From Laccaria trichodermophora (Eukaryota > Basidiomycota > Agaricomycetes > Agaricales > Hydnangiaceae): DNA of 64,000 nucleotides. Made by a program: the position numbers and the translations under genes. Of this stretch, positions 1 through 11,706 are shown piece after piece; positions within the stretch are counted from its first letter, which is position 1, and the number at the start of each line of letters is the position of its first letter. Under the pieces are notes generated by a model. That model did no database searches. It was not told the DNA's origin and saw only the letters and a list, made by a program, of their open reading frames with translations. The stretch is from positions 744,001 to 808,000 of the forward strand of contig JACTVC010000007.1 of assembly GCA_018417955.1 (NCBI GenBank), written 5' to 3'.

Positions 1-225
1 TTGCCCTGCACACCAGTTCTGGATCATGCCCAATACTGGACGTTTGGAAAAAGAAGATCGCGGATTGTACGGACCACCGAGGGGTTCAGAACCGCGTGCC
101 GTAAAGTCGCCAGAAGGTCGACGAGTCATCGTTTCAGATACAGCTGAGGAAACGCCACGCGCGGTGACAAAATCCAGTGCGGTGAGTGGTCTGCTTGTGC
201 CCTGTGAGCTCTAACGAGCAGTTTC

Positions 226-900
226 ATGCCCATAGACAGCTTCTGGAAACGTTCCAGCAATTGTTCTTACGACTACAGAGTACATAGCTCGCGGCGGGGA
301 ACAAGTTCTAATGCTGCTACAGGCTGCATCCAATGCTATCCCATACCATTGCAAAAAGAAACAATCGGAGCCGCGCTGAAAGCCATTGAACTATGCGAGG
401 TTTGTCTCTTCTAGCCCCACCTTTGCAGGACATTTGCGAAGGGCTTTGAACAAATTTCAGGATGCATTGGCTGTTGAAGAGACAGCCAAGGAGCTGAAAG
501 ACAGAGCCAACCATCTCATGATCACCATCGTGGACCGCGTAGCATCCCAGAACGACATCAAAGGCAGCAAGACAGCTGTGAATGCCATGAAGGGCATGGA
601 AGGGGACATCAGAGAATTCCTGGGGTTTGTCTTGTTTGAATTTGGCTTGAGATGGTCTGACGATCTTGTAGCACTCTCAAGACAACTTAAGGCAGTCGGT
701 GGGCAGAGCTCATTGTTAATAGCAATATACAAAGGCGTGAACATGAAGAGGCTCGAAGATTGCGTGAACAGGCTGCCAACTGGCATGGAGGGATTCAAGG
801 CATCTGAAGCTCCCCATCACAACACCTATGCTCAAGCGCCAAGCTTTCTCCGCCTACGAAGGCTTCAAACTCGCCTAGAAGGGATGGGCAATCCTATGCA
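226..900 (+). pseudogene. Degenerate N-terminal region of a fungal NLR-like protein
   Basis: Three reading-frame pieces resemble the helical N-terminal region found ahead of NACHT/NB-ARC domains in Agaricomycete NLR-like proteins: 'LLQAASNAIP' (frame 2, from 311), 'KETIGAALKAIELCE' (frame 1), then 'AKELKDRANHLMITIVD' and 'MKRLEDCVNRLPTGMEGF' (frame 2, to about 810). The pieces are in the right order but need two or more frame changes. The only intron candidates at the joints are too short (15-29 nt) or leave a stop (about 621-667). No NACHT or repeat domain follows. I read it as a decayed fragment. The resemblance is from memory of the family, so the assignment is moderate. Confidence 0.45.
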
Positions 901-1342
901 ACACGTAGCCACAAGCCTGCTGGCGCTGACGATGTTGCACCGCCCTTGATCGCGTCCGCAATGGATGCAGCTTCGTGGTATGTGTACGGAGTGGGCGATA
1001 TGAGGGGATCGTGAGCGGCCATGACTGCTTCTAGAGCTTCGGCATCGAATCGTGGTACGGAATTGAATTGGACCTCCCAACAGCAACCAATATGGCTTTA
1101 GTCCGTGAGCCCAGGTTCGTTCATTTTACTACTCTCAGGCTCTTTCCCCAACTTAGGAACTTAGAGTTGACTTAGAGGTCGATGACGTTATTGGGGACAT
1201 AGTTGTTCTGGCAGCCTAACATATCACTACTGGGTTTGGTGTTCATGGCCACTAATTATTTTACGCTGCAGTTTTTCGTGAGGGATCGGTATATTATATA
1301 TTACATGCAAGAGTGGGCAAGACTAGAAACTTTTCGGAGCCT

Positions 1343-1408
1343 GGTCACATGCTCCTGCTGGAAGCAGCCTGGTCACATGCACTTGCTGGCAGCAGCATGG
1401 TCACATGC
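1343..1408 (+). repeat. 28-bp tandem repeat, three copies
   Basis: The string GGTCACATGC recurs at 1343, 1371 and 1399 with similar spacers (CTGCTGG-AGCAGC). It lies inside an open frame of about 117 codons (1313-1666) that I do not recognise and that has no supporting splice signals. The remainder of 951-2202 shows no convincing gene. Confidence 0.55.
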
Positions 1409-1666
1409 GGATTTCAGCAGAGGCTAGAGTCGGATTCTGATGATGCAGTTTGCGATTTCCCCCTTTCTCCCCTCCCTGACATGTCTCTCTGTCAACATGC
1501 GGCTCTATGTGCCGAAGAACTTCACACCAACGTAGATGATGGGGAGTTTTTAAAGCTTCATTACCCAATTCTGGAGTTAAACGAAAGTTCGAACGACCAA
1601 GAAGTCCAGTCTATATTAAGCGAGGGAATTAGGTCGCTGCAACTCCGCGAATTCACTTTGAGATGA

Positions 1667-2202
1667 TGTTGCGAGCTTTCACTTAATCGCCGCAGTCGGC
1701 TGACGACTTGTCTCTGAAATAGACGGGGATCGGTTCCGCTCACCGAGATGCAGGGTGAAGACTCTCATGCACCCTATTACTATTACTTCGATCAATGTTG
1801 CAATGCCATAACATCCTCAGCTTCAAGGATGCCGCGCCACACTAAACCCACGACCATCATTGAATTCACCTTTCAAAGTTGAACACCCCCGAATCTACTA
1901 CACCATAATAACCTATCACAACGGTTGTGTTGAACGTCTTCCCACTATCAAGCTTCTTGTGATATTGTAGTTGGCCCAGCGAATTTTCATTGAAGGTGTT
2001 GGAGCGGTCATAGTATTGATGTCTACTAGAAATGAATCGGACTCAGGTAGCCAGCCGACTCAGATCGCCCTCATTCGAGGCATTCAAGGAGCAGTCACGG
2101 TATCGATACAACTTCCGATTACATCACCACTTTGCCTTGAATGATAAAAGGCAAGTTTTCATCGTTCCCACCTCCGCAACGAACTTACCTTGATATTTAC
2201 CT
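1667..2202. other. Intergenic stretch, nothing recognised
   Basis: Short frames only, with no RNA gene or repeat. It presumably contains the promoter of the gene starting at 2203. Confidence 0.5.
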
Positions 2203-3798
2203 ATGTCAGACTCGGAACTTACAAATTTCGATCCATGCGTAATGGCATTTTCTGCCAGCACCTCGTCAACCGACCTGGATTCTCACTGGGGTAGCGCGGA
2301 ATGGAAAGCCAACATGGTAAGTTATATATATATTATCTATACGATTATGCTAAATGAGCTAATTGGCTGCTTGTAGGAAAGGGATCAAGAGTACAGATTA
2401 GGAGACTCCCTCGTAAGTGGAAATTTCACGGCTAATCCTATTTTCTTTTAACTGTATTCAATCAGAGACGGTTTATGGGGATTAGCCATAATTCAATTGA
2501 GATCTTTGAGGCTGAGCTACCTGATCTGCTCATCCAGGCACTCGGAGACTGGGAGAATGGGCAGGATCAAACGACGGAGCGCGACACATTCATTGCCTAC
2601 AAGCGAACCATGAGAGAACTTTGCACCCTCCTTTGGGGGTGTTCGCAAGCCGCACAAGTGTTGATGTTACTAAAGGGAATGTTTCCCTTAGGCACGTTTT
2701 TTGTACTGAATGCCGGGTGGAAAATTCTGCTCAGCTCTTCATGGCGACAACAAATTGTCACAAAATGTTTCACTCTAATTTCTCTATCAGAATTTTGTCC
2801 CATTCACATCGGACGCTTGGGGGCTGTGGCAGACCCGCAAGTGGAGGACAATGACCTACGCATGTACATCAACCACATTCTGGAACCTAAAGTGAGTTTG
2901 TTTTCTTTTGCGCCTAGTAGTAGAAATAGATTTAACTCGACTGGCTAGATCTTCGACCGGCTTGAAAGCATTGTCAAAAACCTGCGTCACCATTTCCACA
3001 GCGCCATTGAAACCCTCCCGCAATTTTCTGAATTAAAACAGCAATACGGACAATCTCGAGTGCGCATTCTCCGAGATTATCAAACCATTGGCACCGGCGT
3101 TCATAAAAACAAATATGATATCATAACGGGGGAAAAATCTCAGTTTTTCGCAGCAAACACACTCCGAAACGCGGTTGTCGTGATGTTGCAACACCACAGT
3201 GCTATAGATATAAAAGAAGCTATGATTGCTTGCGGCGAGGAAATCATGCCGATTTCTTCTCTGGTTATTCCCTCAACAATGGTATTTTTTTCACTAAATC
3301 CTTTCAATTTATTGCTTATATTTTTTTTATTTGCAGATGGAAGCCGAGCTTCAGTTCCAGTTGGGTCGCGGCTCAAGCGGACACCGCTTCATGCCAGAAG
3401 GAGCAGAGAGTCGTCTTTTGAAAGGGGAACATGAGGCTATGCTCTCACGACGCGACGATCTCGCAAAAGTCAAAAGGGGTCAGATGCAAAAACCCATCTA
3501 CTTCACCATTCAGATTCGGACACTGTTACTCCTGACCATCGAGCTTCTAGGCCCATTTTCGGGTCAACTCCCTACTCTGCGCATTCGCCCTTGTGTGGAG
3601 TTTACCTCTGACTCATCGGAGGTACCATCGGATTCAGACATATCGGAGACGCGGAGTGCTACTGGTTCCAGTTTGATGTCGGAGCCTCGCGCGCCGTTTG
3701 TCGAAGACTCAGATGACAGTGGGCCATTCGTGGAGGACAGTAGTAGCCCTATTGACTCCCAGTCGGGGGCAAGGAGTTTCCCACTGCGGCCACGATAG
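2203..3798 (+). CDS. Hypothetical protein, five exons
   Basis: The model joins 2203-2316, 2377-2412, 2466-2891, 2949-3281 and 3337-3798. All four introns have good GT..AG ends (GTAAGT, GTAAGT, GTGAGT, GTATTT) and every junction is in phase 0, giving about 455 residues. The start is the ATG of MSDSELTNFD. The N-terminal 40 residues are Ser/Asp-rich. The middle (exons 3-4) is helical, with IFDRLESIVKNL and LRNAVVVMLQHHSAIDI. The last 90 residues are Ser/Asp/Glu-rich and probably disordered. A stretch of exon 3 around 2640-2790 is odd and could hide another small intron. I do not recognise the family. The layout (acidic low-complexity N-terminus, helical core) recalls the neighbouring gene at 5548, and both may belong to an Agaricomycete-specific expansion. 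Confidence 0.6.
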
Positions 3799-5547
3799 TT
3801 CGGACTCTCACCCAGTGCGCTATTAGTAATACTCAACTTACCACACACCGAGTTACACGCCGACTCGTCACTGCTGGCTCTTGATCAAAATGGTACAGTA
3901 TTAGAATGCTACGACTCACTTACACATTGAACTGCAATTTCCCAATGTATCACCACCGTGACCGGCTCGAAACAATATGAAATCCTAACGGTAGACGGAT
4001 GACACAAAACTTTCTGCAGTGCTTTGCCGCAGCACGAACTTCTTTCTAAAATTGCTAGTACTACTATTTGAACTTGATTTAAACTGGGGGGCCCGAGATG
4101 TCACAACTTCTACCCCTTTCGGCCTGTCCCAGCGTCCGAAAATTTCTTACACAGACTCATTGTCCCAAGGCAGAGCCCTCGCACACACGGTCAGAAATTT
4201 AAAATGCCATAGTGATGAAAAGAAATTTCCCTCGAAACTTGGAGGACGTTCCGGTATTCGAGATTCCGACCCTCAGACCCACAGTTCGGAGTCTGGACAG
4301 TCCACGACAGTATTATTGACTTCTCATCTCCATGTGTTATAAGTGTTCGACAAAAATGAATGTAATTTATCTGGCAAAGAGAGATACTAGTAGTAGAAGG
4401 CTAAATGCGGAACGGCGGGACCGATGAGAACATCTGCATAGGCCCACCAGAACGACAGCCAAGGGCAGGACGACAACGAGACAAGGATGACAAGAAGGTG
4501 ATAGGCCTCCTTGTGCTCGTGTCTCGTTGCCGTTCCTCTCTGAGTCACCCCGCACTTCGGCTTCCCCTCGCACCCCTGGCAACACACCGCCCCCGCCCCC
4601 ATATACTTCGCCTTGCCTCGCCCCGCCGTCGCCATTTGTTGTTGCCCTCCGCGTCATTGGTGTTCGTCTGTTATCCTTGATGAAATGCGGTGAGTGTCAT
4701 GAGCTCGTTGTAATGGATGAGGTTGACAATGGCGAGGCGACATGACGATGGGCGTTGCCAGTGGATGGGCGAGGAAGTTGGAGAGATGTGACGTTTGCAC
4801 CCCCACAGAAACTTTGTCAGCCTCGCCCGACATGTGGCGCGGAGGGTCGGAATCTTTGGAATAAGTACTACTAGTAGAATCATAGAATCATAAATTGGCT
4901 GACTACATTACATAAGTAATTCAGGTACGAGTGGAATGTAAGTAAGTAAGTAAATTCAGGTAGACATAATTCGGACTGTAGATGAGGGGGAAACTGCGGA
5001 TGCGATGAATGAGAGAGGAGATGGTAATTGTATTGTTGTAGAATTTCGGGTTTTTTGGTAAGGATTTGTTGTACGCCGGACGATTCCCCATATCCTAGCG
5101 ACGAGCTTGATACACACAAAGTGCCATTGTGAGGCAAGGCGAGCTTTGAGACGGGCACTAGAAAGAGACGATTGAGACGATGGCTGAGGTGATTCAGGTG
5201 ATGGAACAGGGCCAGGAACCGGAGGTAATACTTTCTAGTACTCGGAAGGGATCACGTCCGGAATAGGCCTGAGTGTGACATCTCAGGTCCAGCTCAGACG
5301 TGACAACTTGCGAAGTGCTGTAATTATTAATACGATCATCGGGCCACAACCGTTGCCACCAGGCTGGTGACACACTCTCCGTGACCCTCATCGGACTCTC
5401 CAACAACTCCGAGTCTGAGTTGTTTACATCCCACGTTCTTGAAGCTTGAAGCCCACGTTCTTGAAGCTTGAAGCCCACCCATCCAAAATCCCGTTTCTCT
5501 GTATTCAATACTAGGCTGTCTTTCTCATTAACAAACTTCAGCCTCCA
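3799..5547. other. Long intergenic stretch with short repeats
   Basis: No gene is supported here. A GC-rich patch at 4420-4660 is open in several frames but looks compositional. A 22-bp unit (CCCACGTTCTTGAAGCTTGA plus AG) is exactly duplicated head to tail at 5430-5473. CTAGTAGTA-type motifs occur near 4044, 4386 and 4866. Confidence 0.5.
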
Positions 5548-6736
5548 ATGCATTCCATAGTTCCTAAAGTTGAGCGGCGCTCTTTACCAACTTCAAGTTC
5601 TTCCCGGAGAAGAAAACCCATACGAAATTCCCTCAATGAACCACTTTTTAAGTCCGCTTTGCCTGACTTACTCAAGGGCTTTTCCTCAAACTCATCGGTA
5701 GGTAGAACTTCCAGATATCATATTTTGTGCTTAACGCTTTTTCAAGCTCCCCCCACCGCCTCTCTCCTTAGACACGGATTCAGACTCTTCTTCTACAATC
5801 TTAGATTCTGCAGAGACGTATAGAACACTGCTGCCTCCAGCCTGGAGAAGAGGCACTCCACACACAACGGAATCCTTCGATCAACCACTTTTTCAGTCGG
5901 CTTTACCTGACTTACTTAAGGACTTCCCCTTGACCAAGTCATTGGTGTGTAGAGTTTCCCCAATATCACACTACATTTATACTCAGCCTTTTTCAAGCTC
6001 CCACCTGCACCTCCCTTCCCGGACATCAACTCCGACTCTTCTACAATCTCAGATACATATACAGCGCTGCCCGCTGCATTTTCTTTATGTATAGAGCGCC
6101 CGTTGCGATGTGCGTCAGTGCCAGGGGAGGCGAAAGCAGAGTCCCGGTTAGCCTGGAGCCCACAATTAGATATTATGTTAGAGCAACAGGTATTTCACCC
6201 TTCTTCAGCATCATATAGTAGATACTCAGAATTTCTAGGAAGAAAGCCGTTGTTTAGCGAATGATGGAGAAACCACAACTACCGATCCATATTGCCCTTG
6301 TACATCAGAGTTGGAAGATATGTATTGTCAAGCCATCGACATTCGTGACTCAAAGTTGCTCGATGCCGCCTCATTACAAGTTGAGCTGGCGGTGCACCTG
6401 AAGAAACTTCATATACGATTTCAGGAGCTATCCCAGCTCTGTATTTCGATTGACAAGGCGAGCCAGGCAGCATGGCTCATCAAATCACACAGTGATGCAA
6501 AGAAACACCCAATCAACTTTTTTCTGCTAGAATTTGCTCGCTCAGATCACCCTCGAGCATCTCAACTTCAATCCCGCTGTGAACTTCAGGACCGCTTGAA
6601 GGAGAATAAGATGTTCATGGAGAGGACTGCAGAAGCGCGACAAGCGGTACAACGATATATTGAAGATCCTTTCTCATTGGTTGAGGGCCGACTTCGGTTT
6701 CGTTGTCCATCATGCACACAGAGACACATCCTTTGA
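5548..6736 (+). CDS. Hypothetical protein with tandemly duplicated exon
   Basis: The model joins 5548-5697, 5747-5944, 5998-6189 and 6239-6736. The introns (GTAGGT, GTGTGT, GTATTT donors) are all phase 0, giving about 345 residues that start MHSIVPKVERR. Exons 1-2 and exons 2-3 carry the same module: 'PLFKSALPDLLKGF' in exon 1 and 'PLFQSALPDLLKDF' in exon 2, each followed by an intron ending TTTTTCAAG and then a Pro-rich start plus 'DSDSSSTILD' or 'NSDSSTISD'. This is a tandem duplication of about 240 bp that includes the intron. The C-terminal exon is helical (LQVELAVHLKKLHIRFQEL) and ends with a CPSC pair. The family is not recognised. Clean splicing and intact phase argue that it is expressed. 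Confidence 0.6.
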
Positions 6737-7571
6737 CAAATGGTTCAGAATTTGGTAACATGCTTTCAGGAATCGGCTGTTTCTTTGTCCTGACGTGGAG
6801 TCCCTCATCACGATGACCGCGCCAATTCACATCAGATTCAAAGCTCAACACAAACTATCCAAGACCGCTGCAAGTCCTAGGCTCTAATCAATGAGTCATG
6901 CCAGCACCACGTGAAATCACAAATTGGCTCAACACAAACTATTCAAAGCCATTCGTAGGCCCGGTAGGCAATAAATTATACTTTCACCATTCATTCACGA
7001 CAAGGTCCCCACCCCACAAGATCCCTGCCGAGGTACTATGGTTGTATTGGGTGAGTCTTATAATGTGAAGTTCGCGGGGTTGACTCACTTAAACTTGAAA
7101 GGTTCTCCAACTGTCGGCCTGGGGACGTCAGGATTCCGGATACTAGTAGTAATGCAGCAAAGCCAGGTCAATTGTGATGGCGAGGTTGTGCCAAGGTCGT
7201 GTTCGTTGACAAAGTTACTATTTAAATTACTAGAACTTAGTAGTAGTAAGTCACGGTGGTTGTGTTGTTGAGGAAAATGTTATGGTTGTTTACAGGAACC
7301 ACTGGCAACTGCTGTACCGTCGTGACTTTCAAGTTCCCCTCCAACATTTTAACACCAGCGGCACTATAATCCGCAACTGCCTGCCATCAGCATCAGGTTC
7401 AACCCAGCGCAGCCTTCTTCGCTTTGTATGTAGTGCGCTGATGCTAATACGTCTTGGTTCCCTCTCTTACACCCCTCCACCTTCTGCTTCTGATAACAAG
7501 CTGCTACTACCGCCGCCACCTTTTCTTCAGGCCCTCCAGCACCACATGCAACATCGCCCTTTTCATCGTTA

Positions 7572-7708
7572 ATGGACGCCTGTCACGTCTCCGACCAGCA
7601 ATTTTGACGTGCTTAATTCATCAGGAAACGATCCCCCAAGGTCAAGAAATTTATCGAGTGTCATTCTGTCAAGTGACGATGAAGGATTCCGGAGAGAATG
7701 GCGGATTG
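7572..7708 (+). pseudogene. Coding-like exon without a supported gene model
   Basis: A Ser/Asp-rich frame (SRNLSSVILSSDDEGF...REWRIA) ends at a strong GTGAGT donor at about 7708. It resembles the acidic N-terminal exon style of the gene at 2203. No start codon in frame and no clear downstream exon were found, so it may be a gene remnant. The surrounding 6737-7950 otherwise holds only unsupported ORFs. Confidence 0.3.
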
Positions 7709-7950
7709 CGTGAGTGACGCATGTGAAGTGCAAAACAGGCCTGATTCTACGGCGAAGGTCATTTGCCTCACGACTTAGACTTTGCGTCAGTCGTTCATCT
7801 CTGTCGCCTTACCTCTGGCACACTTTCGACAACACGGTGAGTCGGTTCACAAAATATGTTCAAAGTTATTCAAATTATTTACTAAAACTACCGCCGGATG
7901 CAATGAATAGCATCTACCAGTACTTTGGAATGTGGTAATTGCTGGCAGGC

Positions 7951-8494
7951 TCAACAATACTGCTCGGAGGCTCCGGAAAAGCGCCCACAACGATGATTAT
8001 GGAACACCCTTGTAGTCATGTGAGAATCGCAATGGAGGCAAACCGCAAACAGCTTTTTGAAAATGGTTGGTGGTACCCCTATACTGCGGATAACTCGAGG
8101 ATCATGCCATGTGCTATCCAACAATGGGAGAAACCAGTCATTCAAGATGGCTGCTACTCCCAAATCATAATATGAATGTAGTGAACCTGCTTGTTGGTCC
8201 CTCAGAATGGATAGTAGGCCAGAAGGTCTTTTACTCACCAACATGACGATGGCATTGGTCAATCTGATGATCTTCGATACTTCTTGATGTAACGAAGAGG
8301 TGGCACAATGCACATTTGGAAAACAGCGCCCAAAATTCATGGGCTTTTAAGCCTATTGCTAGCTTGGAATCAAGTGCATTCAGCTGCATAATGTCTGCCT
8401 CAGGTCTGCTTCGAAAATTCGAAAAAACATCCTTTAAACCATCATTTTTGGTGTTATCGAAGTGGGGTGCAAAACTGAGCTCAGGAGTAGTCAT
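7951..8494 (-). CDS. Small protein with two Cys/His clusters
   Basis: Two exons on the minus strand. The first starts at 8494 (MTTPELSFAPHFDN) and ends at a GTGAGT donor near 8240. The second begins after an acceptor CAG near 8196 and stops at 7951. The junction is phase 1 and regenerates a Gly codon. Each exon carries one possible metal-binding cluster: CALCHLF...HQIDQCH in exon 1 and CLHCDSHMTTRVFHNHRC in exon 2. The pattern is C-x2-C followed by His and Cys 12-20 residues later, like degenerate zinc fingers. The family is unknown. The next minus-strand ORF upstream (8581-9114) may be an earlier exon of the same gene, but I could not find an open junction. Confidence 0.45.
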
Positions 8495-8580
8495 CGTTGG
8501 TTCACCAGCGTGACCTACAACAACTTTTCAGTTTGAGGTCATTCCGGCGGCCAAGAAATGTCTTACCAGAATTATGTGTG

Positions 8581-9114
8581 TCAGATCCTTGACTGATTAA
8601 CGCAGGAGAAACAAACATTTGGAGCGGTTCGATTGCAGGAACTGCATTGAAATGTCAAAGGCTTATTCGAAAGTACATGGTTCGAGGGAAAAAACACACC
8701 GGGAAGGGGGATGAAAGCTGCTGAATGCTTGCACTCCACCATCATAGAAACAGAGTTTGAAGCCCGGCCAGTTTCAACCCCATTGGAATCGTCGCTGCAA
8801 GCCGCAACTTGAGACCGCACAAACGTTGAAGCATTGTCAGTAGTGGGCCACAACTGTTCCAATTGTGTTGCAAAGCCAAGCGCTCCTTTGTTCGGGGCTG
8901 GGGAAGGTGACGCCGGAGATACCGGCGTCAGGTAGCAGCCTGCCCGGCCATACTGCCTTAAGACACGAGGGCGAAGATGCATAGCTCTGGGTGGCTCTGG
9001 CGAGTCGATCAAGTGTGTATCCTGTGTTGGAATGATGCAGCGGAGCTCCGGAGGAGTGTAAGGAGATGCAAGAGCGATCGAGAGGGGGGAGGGACTCGGT
9101 GCCATGATGAACAA
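8581..9114 (-). CDS. Hypothetical Pro/Ser-rich protein ending in a C-x2-C cluster
   Basis: A single open frame of 177 codons starts MFIMAPSPSPLS. The first 110 residues are Pro/Ser/Thr-rich and probably disordered. The end has CSSCNRTAPNVCFSC, two C-x2-C pairs that could form a zinc ribbon. A strong GTAAGA donor follows 50 nt after the stop, and the Cys-rich gene at 8494 starts just downstream, so the true gene may splice into it. I could not make the frames agree, so I list it separately. Function unknown. Confidence 0.35.
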   Translation of the reverse strand: MFIMAPSPSPLSIALASPYTPPELRCIIPTQDTHLIDSPEPPRAMHLRPRVLRQYGRAGCYLTPVSPASPSPAPNKGALGFATQLEQLWPTTDNASTFVRSQVAACSDDSNGVETGRASNSVSMMVECKHSAAFIPLPGVFFPSNHVLSNKPLTFQCSSCNRTAPNVCFSCVNQSRI

Positions 9115-10088
9115 CCAACTACTACTAGTACCAGTTTCAAAAGAGCAACCGTCGCAGACTGTGGGTTCTGGATGATTTGATGTGGCCGACTAAAGCTTTC
9201 CATTTTATAGTTTGTGTCAGAGTCATCGGCTGACTTGAAGTTCAGCACAGAGTGCTTCCAAAATGCGCATTCAAAAAGTCATGGCTGAGACTCTCTCTGG
9301 GAGTCCAATTCGAACTGGCAGTGATGGATGGCATCACTGATGTGGTCAGCGTGATATCATCAAAGCATAAATCTTCCGATAAGCTTTATGATATTTCAAT
9401 TTCAATTCAACAAGTTGACATCCATCTTAGATCTACATCTACGAGAGATTAACGGTAACTAAAAAGTTCGCTTCACATAAATTAGTACATACTAACCCGG
9501 GTAAAATATTGATGATCGCAGATGGAACGTCCCTCACGCGTGGTACTAGTAGTAACTTCGTGCCTAAAACCGCAGATGCAAACTTTCCACCAGCCGCGGG
9601 GTCATCAGAGTCAAGCTGAACACTTGAGATTCAGAGCGTCACTAGTACTTGGTTACAGTAGGCCTCTGAAATTATAACAACCTGCAATGTGAGCTAGTAG
9701 GCTACTCCGAAGTGAGCTGAACACTGATCAAACTTCGGTCTTCAATTGGGAACTTGAAGGCTGAAACATCCCCGGACCTGCGTAGCTCCCGAATACAGCA
9801 TTAAATTCAACTAAATAAGTAAGTATATTCGGAACTTGAGTGTACATACTAAGGTGTGATTACATTGGCGATGATCACGGTCTTGCCAAATATGGCGTTG
9901 ATACGAAACGCACATCCATCAGCCCCTTGATTATTATTAATGGCTGATGTCATCTGAAACAAACAAACAAACACACACAGCGTCATCTCAGAAAGTTATA
10001 ATAAAACTCCCAAAGTCAAAGTTCTTGACCAACCCCGACCTGCCACCTCGCTTGCAAAACGATTTCATTTCAAGTCCTTCCCGTAATA
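9115..10088. other. Intergenic stretch
   Basis: No supported gene. It contains CTAGTAGTA-type motifs near 9119 and 9545 and AT-rich sequence upstream of the gene at 10089. Confidence 0.5.
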
Positions 10089-11550
10089 ATGGCTTCTCAG
10101 GAAAATCAGCGACCAGCTGAACAATCATGCGATAAACGACCATCACAAGCAGTGGATGCTTTGCAGCAGGGTCCCCAAAAAAAGCCGTTAGTTGCTTGTT
10201 TTGCCTTACCATGCAGTTTACATCGACCCTCCCCTACAGTCGCGCTACCGACCCTCTTGTCCATCATGGGAGACACTTTGGGAGAACCATACATGCACTG
10301 TGCAATGTGCATGCCTTAATCGAACAGGGTATTGGTCGCATGCTCCGGCTTTCTGAAAACCCAGATGAAATATTCACATTGCAGTTAGTATTTGGCATCT
10401 TTATGATCTTTTAGCATGTTTCTTCGATTAACATCACAGGGAGCGGAGAGAACATGAAGTCTTTCTCGCTTTGCTTAGGGCTGTTCCCGGTTTTGAAGAC
10501 CGCCTGATGTCGTGTTCCGACGAGGAGGTCAATTCAATGGCAGGCATGGTGAGACTTACTCATACTACATTCGGTACCATGCCACATCTTACTTTGGTTC
10601 ACTGCGTCAGTTGCAAAAGGGTGCTTCTAGTGCACGGTCCGACGACACGAAGAGTTTGAAATCAGCTATTATCGATTGGCTCACACCCCCCGGAGAGGCA
10701 CTAATTCCGCCTATTTCCCGGAATGTGAAAGTGGACAGGGGTTACCATCATGAGAAAACCGGCTTGCTCCTCTGCCCCGCTGGTGTAGACTGGTCCGATC
10801 CCGAGTAAGTCAACCTTCTTTGGCGGATCAGATTACAGATGTTTCCATTTTTTTTCAGAATCAAACAAAAACTTCGGTCGGGGGAATTTACAGTTCGTGG
10901 AGATCAGTGGCCGATTTTCCTTTGGTCTGGTTACAAGTATGATGAGGATCAACCATGGCGGGGTCTATTGCGGAGCGATATCCTTGTTAAGGCAAGCAGG
11001 ATTACTTTTTTTCCTTCTATCAAATAAGCAAACAAGGCGATAGTCCTTCAAGCATATATTTACTTCCCCGAGCTCGGTTGAAAAAGAAGCAAAGGCAACT
11101 CGTTCTGGTAATGCTCGTCTTCATGGAATGACCAATGTAAACCCTGCTTCTGTAGCTTATGTCGCAACCCAGGTGCGCCGCCTATAAAAGTCACTGGCCT
11201 TGCTAACTTTTCACAGGCTAGGTTTGCTCTGTCATCGTCGCCCGTCTTCACTCGTTCAGATAAGGTGACAGATTCCGAGCTATTTTATAACAGCATTCTC
11301 GACCTTCTAGAAGATCCTGACGAGTGTACTGAAGTAGATGACCTAATTTCCTGGTGGAACCGGTCAGTTTTATCGTCGCATTATTGACTATGCGTAAGAA
11401 TGTTGACCGCTTCCAATTGTATGCAGCCAGATCTTTCCGAATTATGCTGCATCTTCCCGCCCTGTGTCCAAGAATAGTGCTCTGGCCAAGATCAAAGCCA
11501 AAAGGGCAGTTGAAAAGAGGGCTCTGGGAGATCAAAATCTAAATGCATAG
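10089..11550 (+). CDS. DUF6698-like basidiomycete protein
   Basis: Intact multi-exon gene starting MASQENQRPAEQ. Clear introns are 10384-10439, 10549-10610, 10805-10858, 10992-11043, 11173-11216 and 11363-11426. An earlier one between about 10150 and 10202 is needed but its donor is ambiguous. The protein contains the run of motifs I associate with the Agaricomycete-expanded DUF6698 family: RTIHALCNVHALIEQG, DRGYHHEKTGLLLCPAGVDW, GDQWPIFLW, KHIFTSPSSVEKEAKATRSG, and WWNRQIFP near the C-terminus, with a basic tail. The function of the family is unknown. The intron at 10992-11043 is GC-AG, with donor AAG|GCAAGC. A tandem repeat begins 160 nt after the stop. The DUF number is from memory; gene reality is well supported. 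Confidence 0.75.
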
Positions 11551-11706
11551 TACCACCTACCTATTTTCATGAATAAATGTTTTTTGTATCATCCTGCAAG
11601 CACCAGTGAACTGCTCAAGTTCATTTAATCTCTAAATATATTTTAACCATGGTCCTCTTTCCCATTCTTGGACGGTCAGTATAATACTTGACACTGCTGT
11701 TTGTAA

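Noticed and set aside
4367..4680. Overlapping GC-rich ORFs around 4.4-4.7 kb
   Set aside because: Open on both strands because of composition. No start context, splice sites or motifs.
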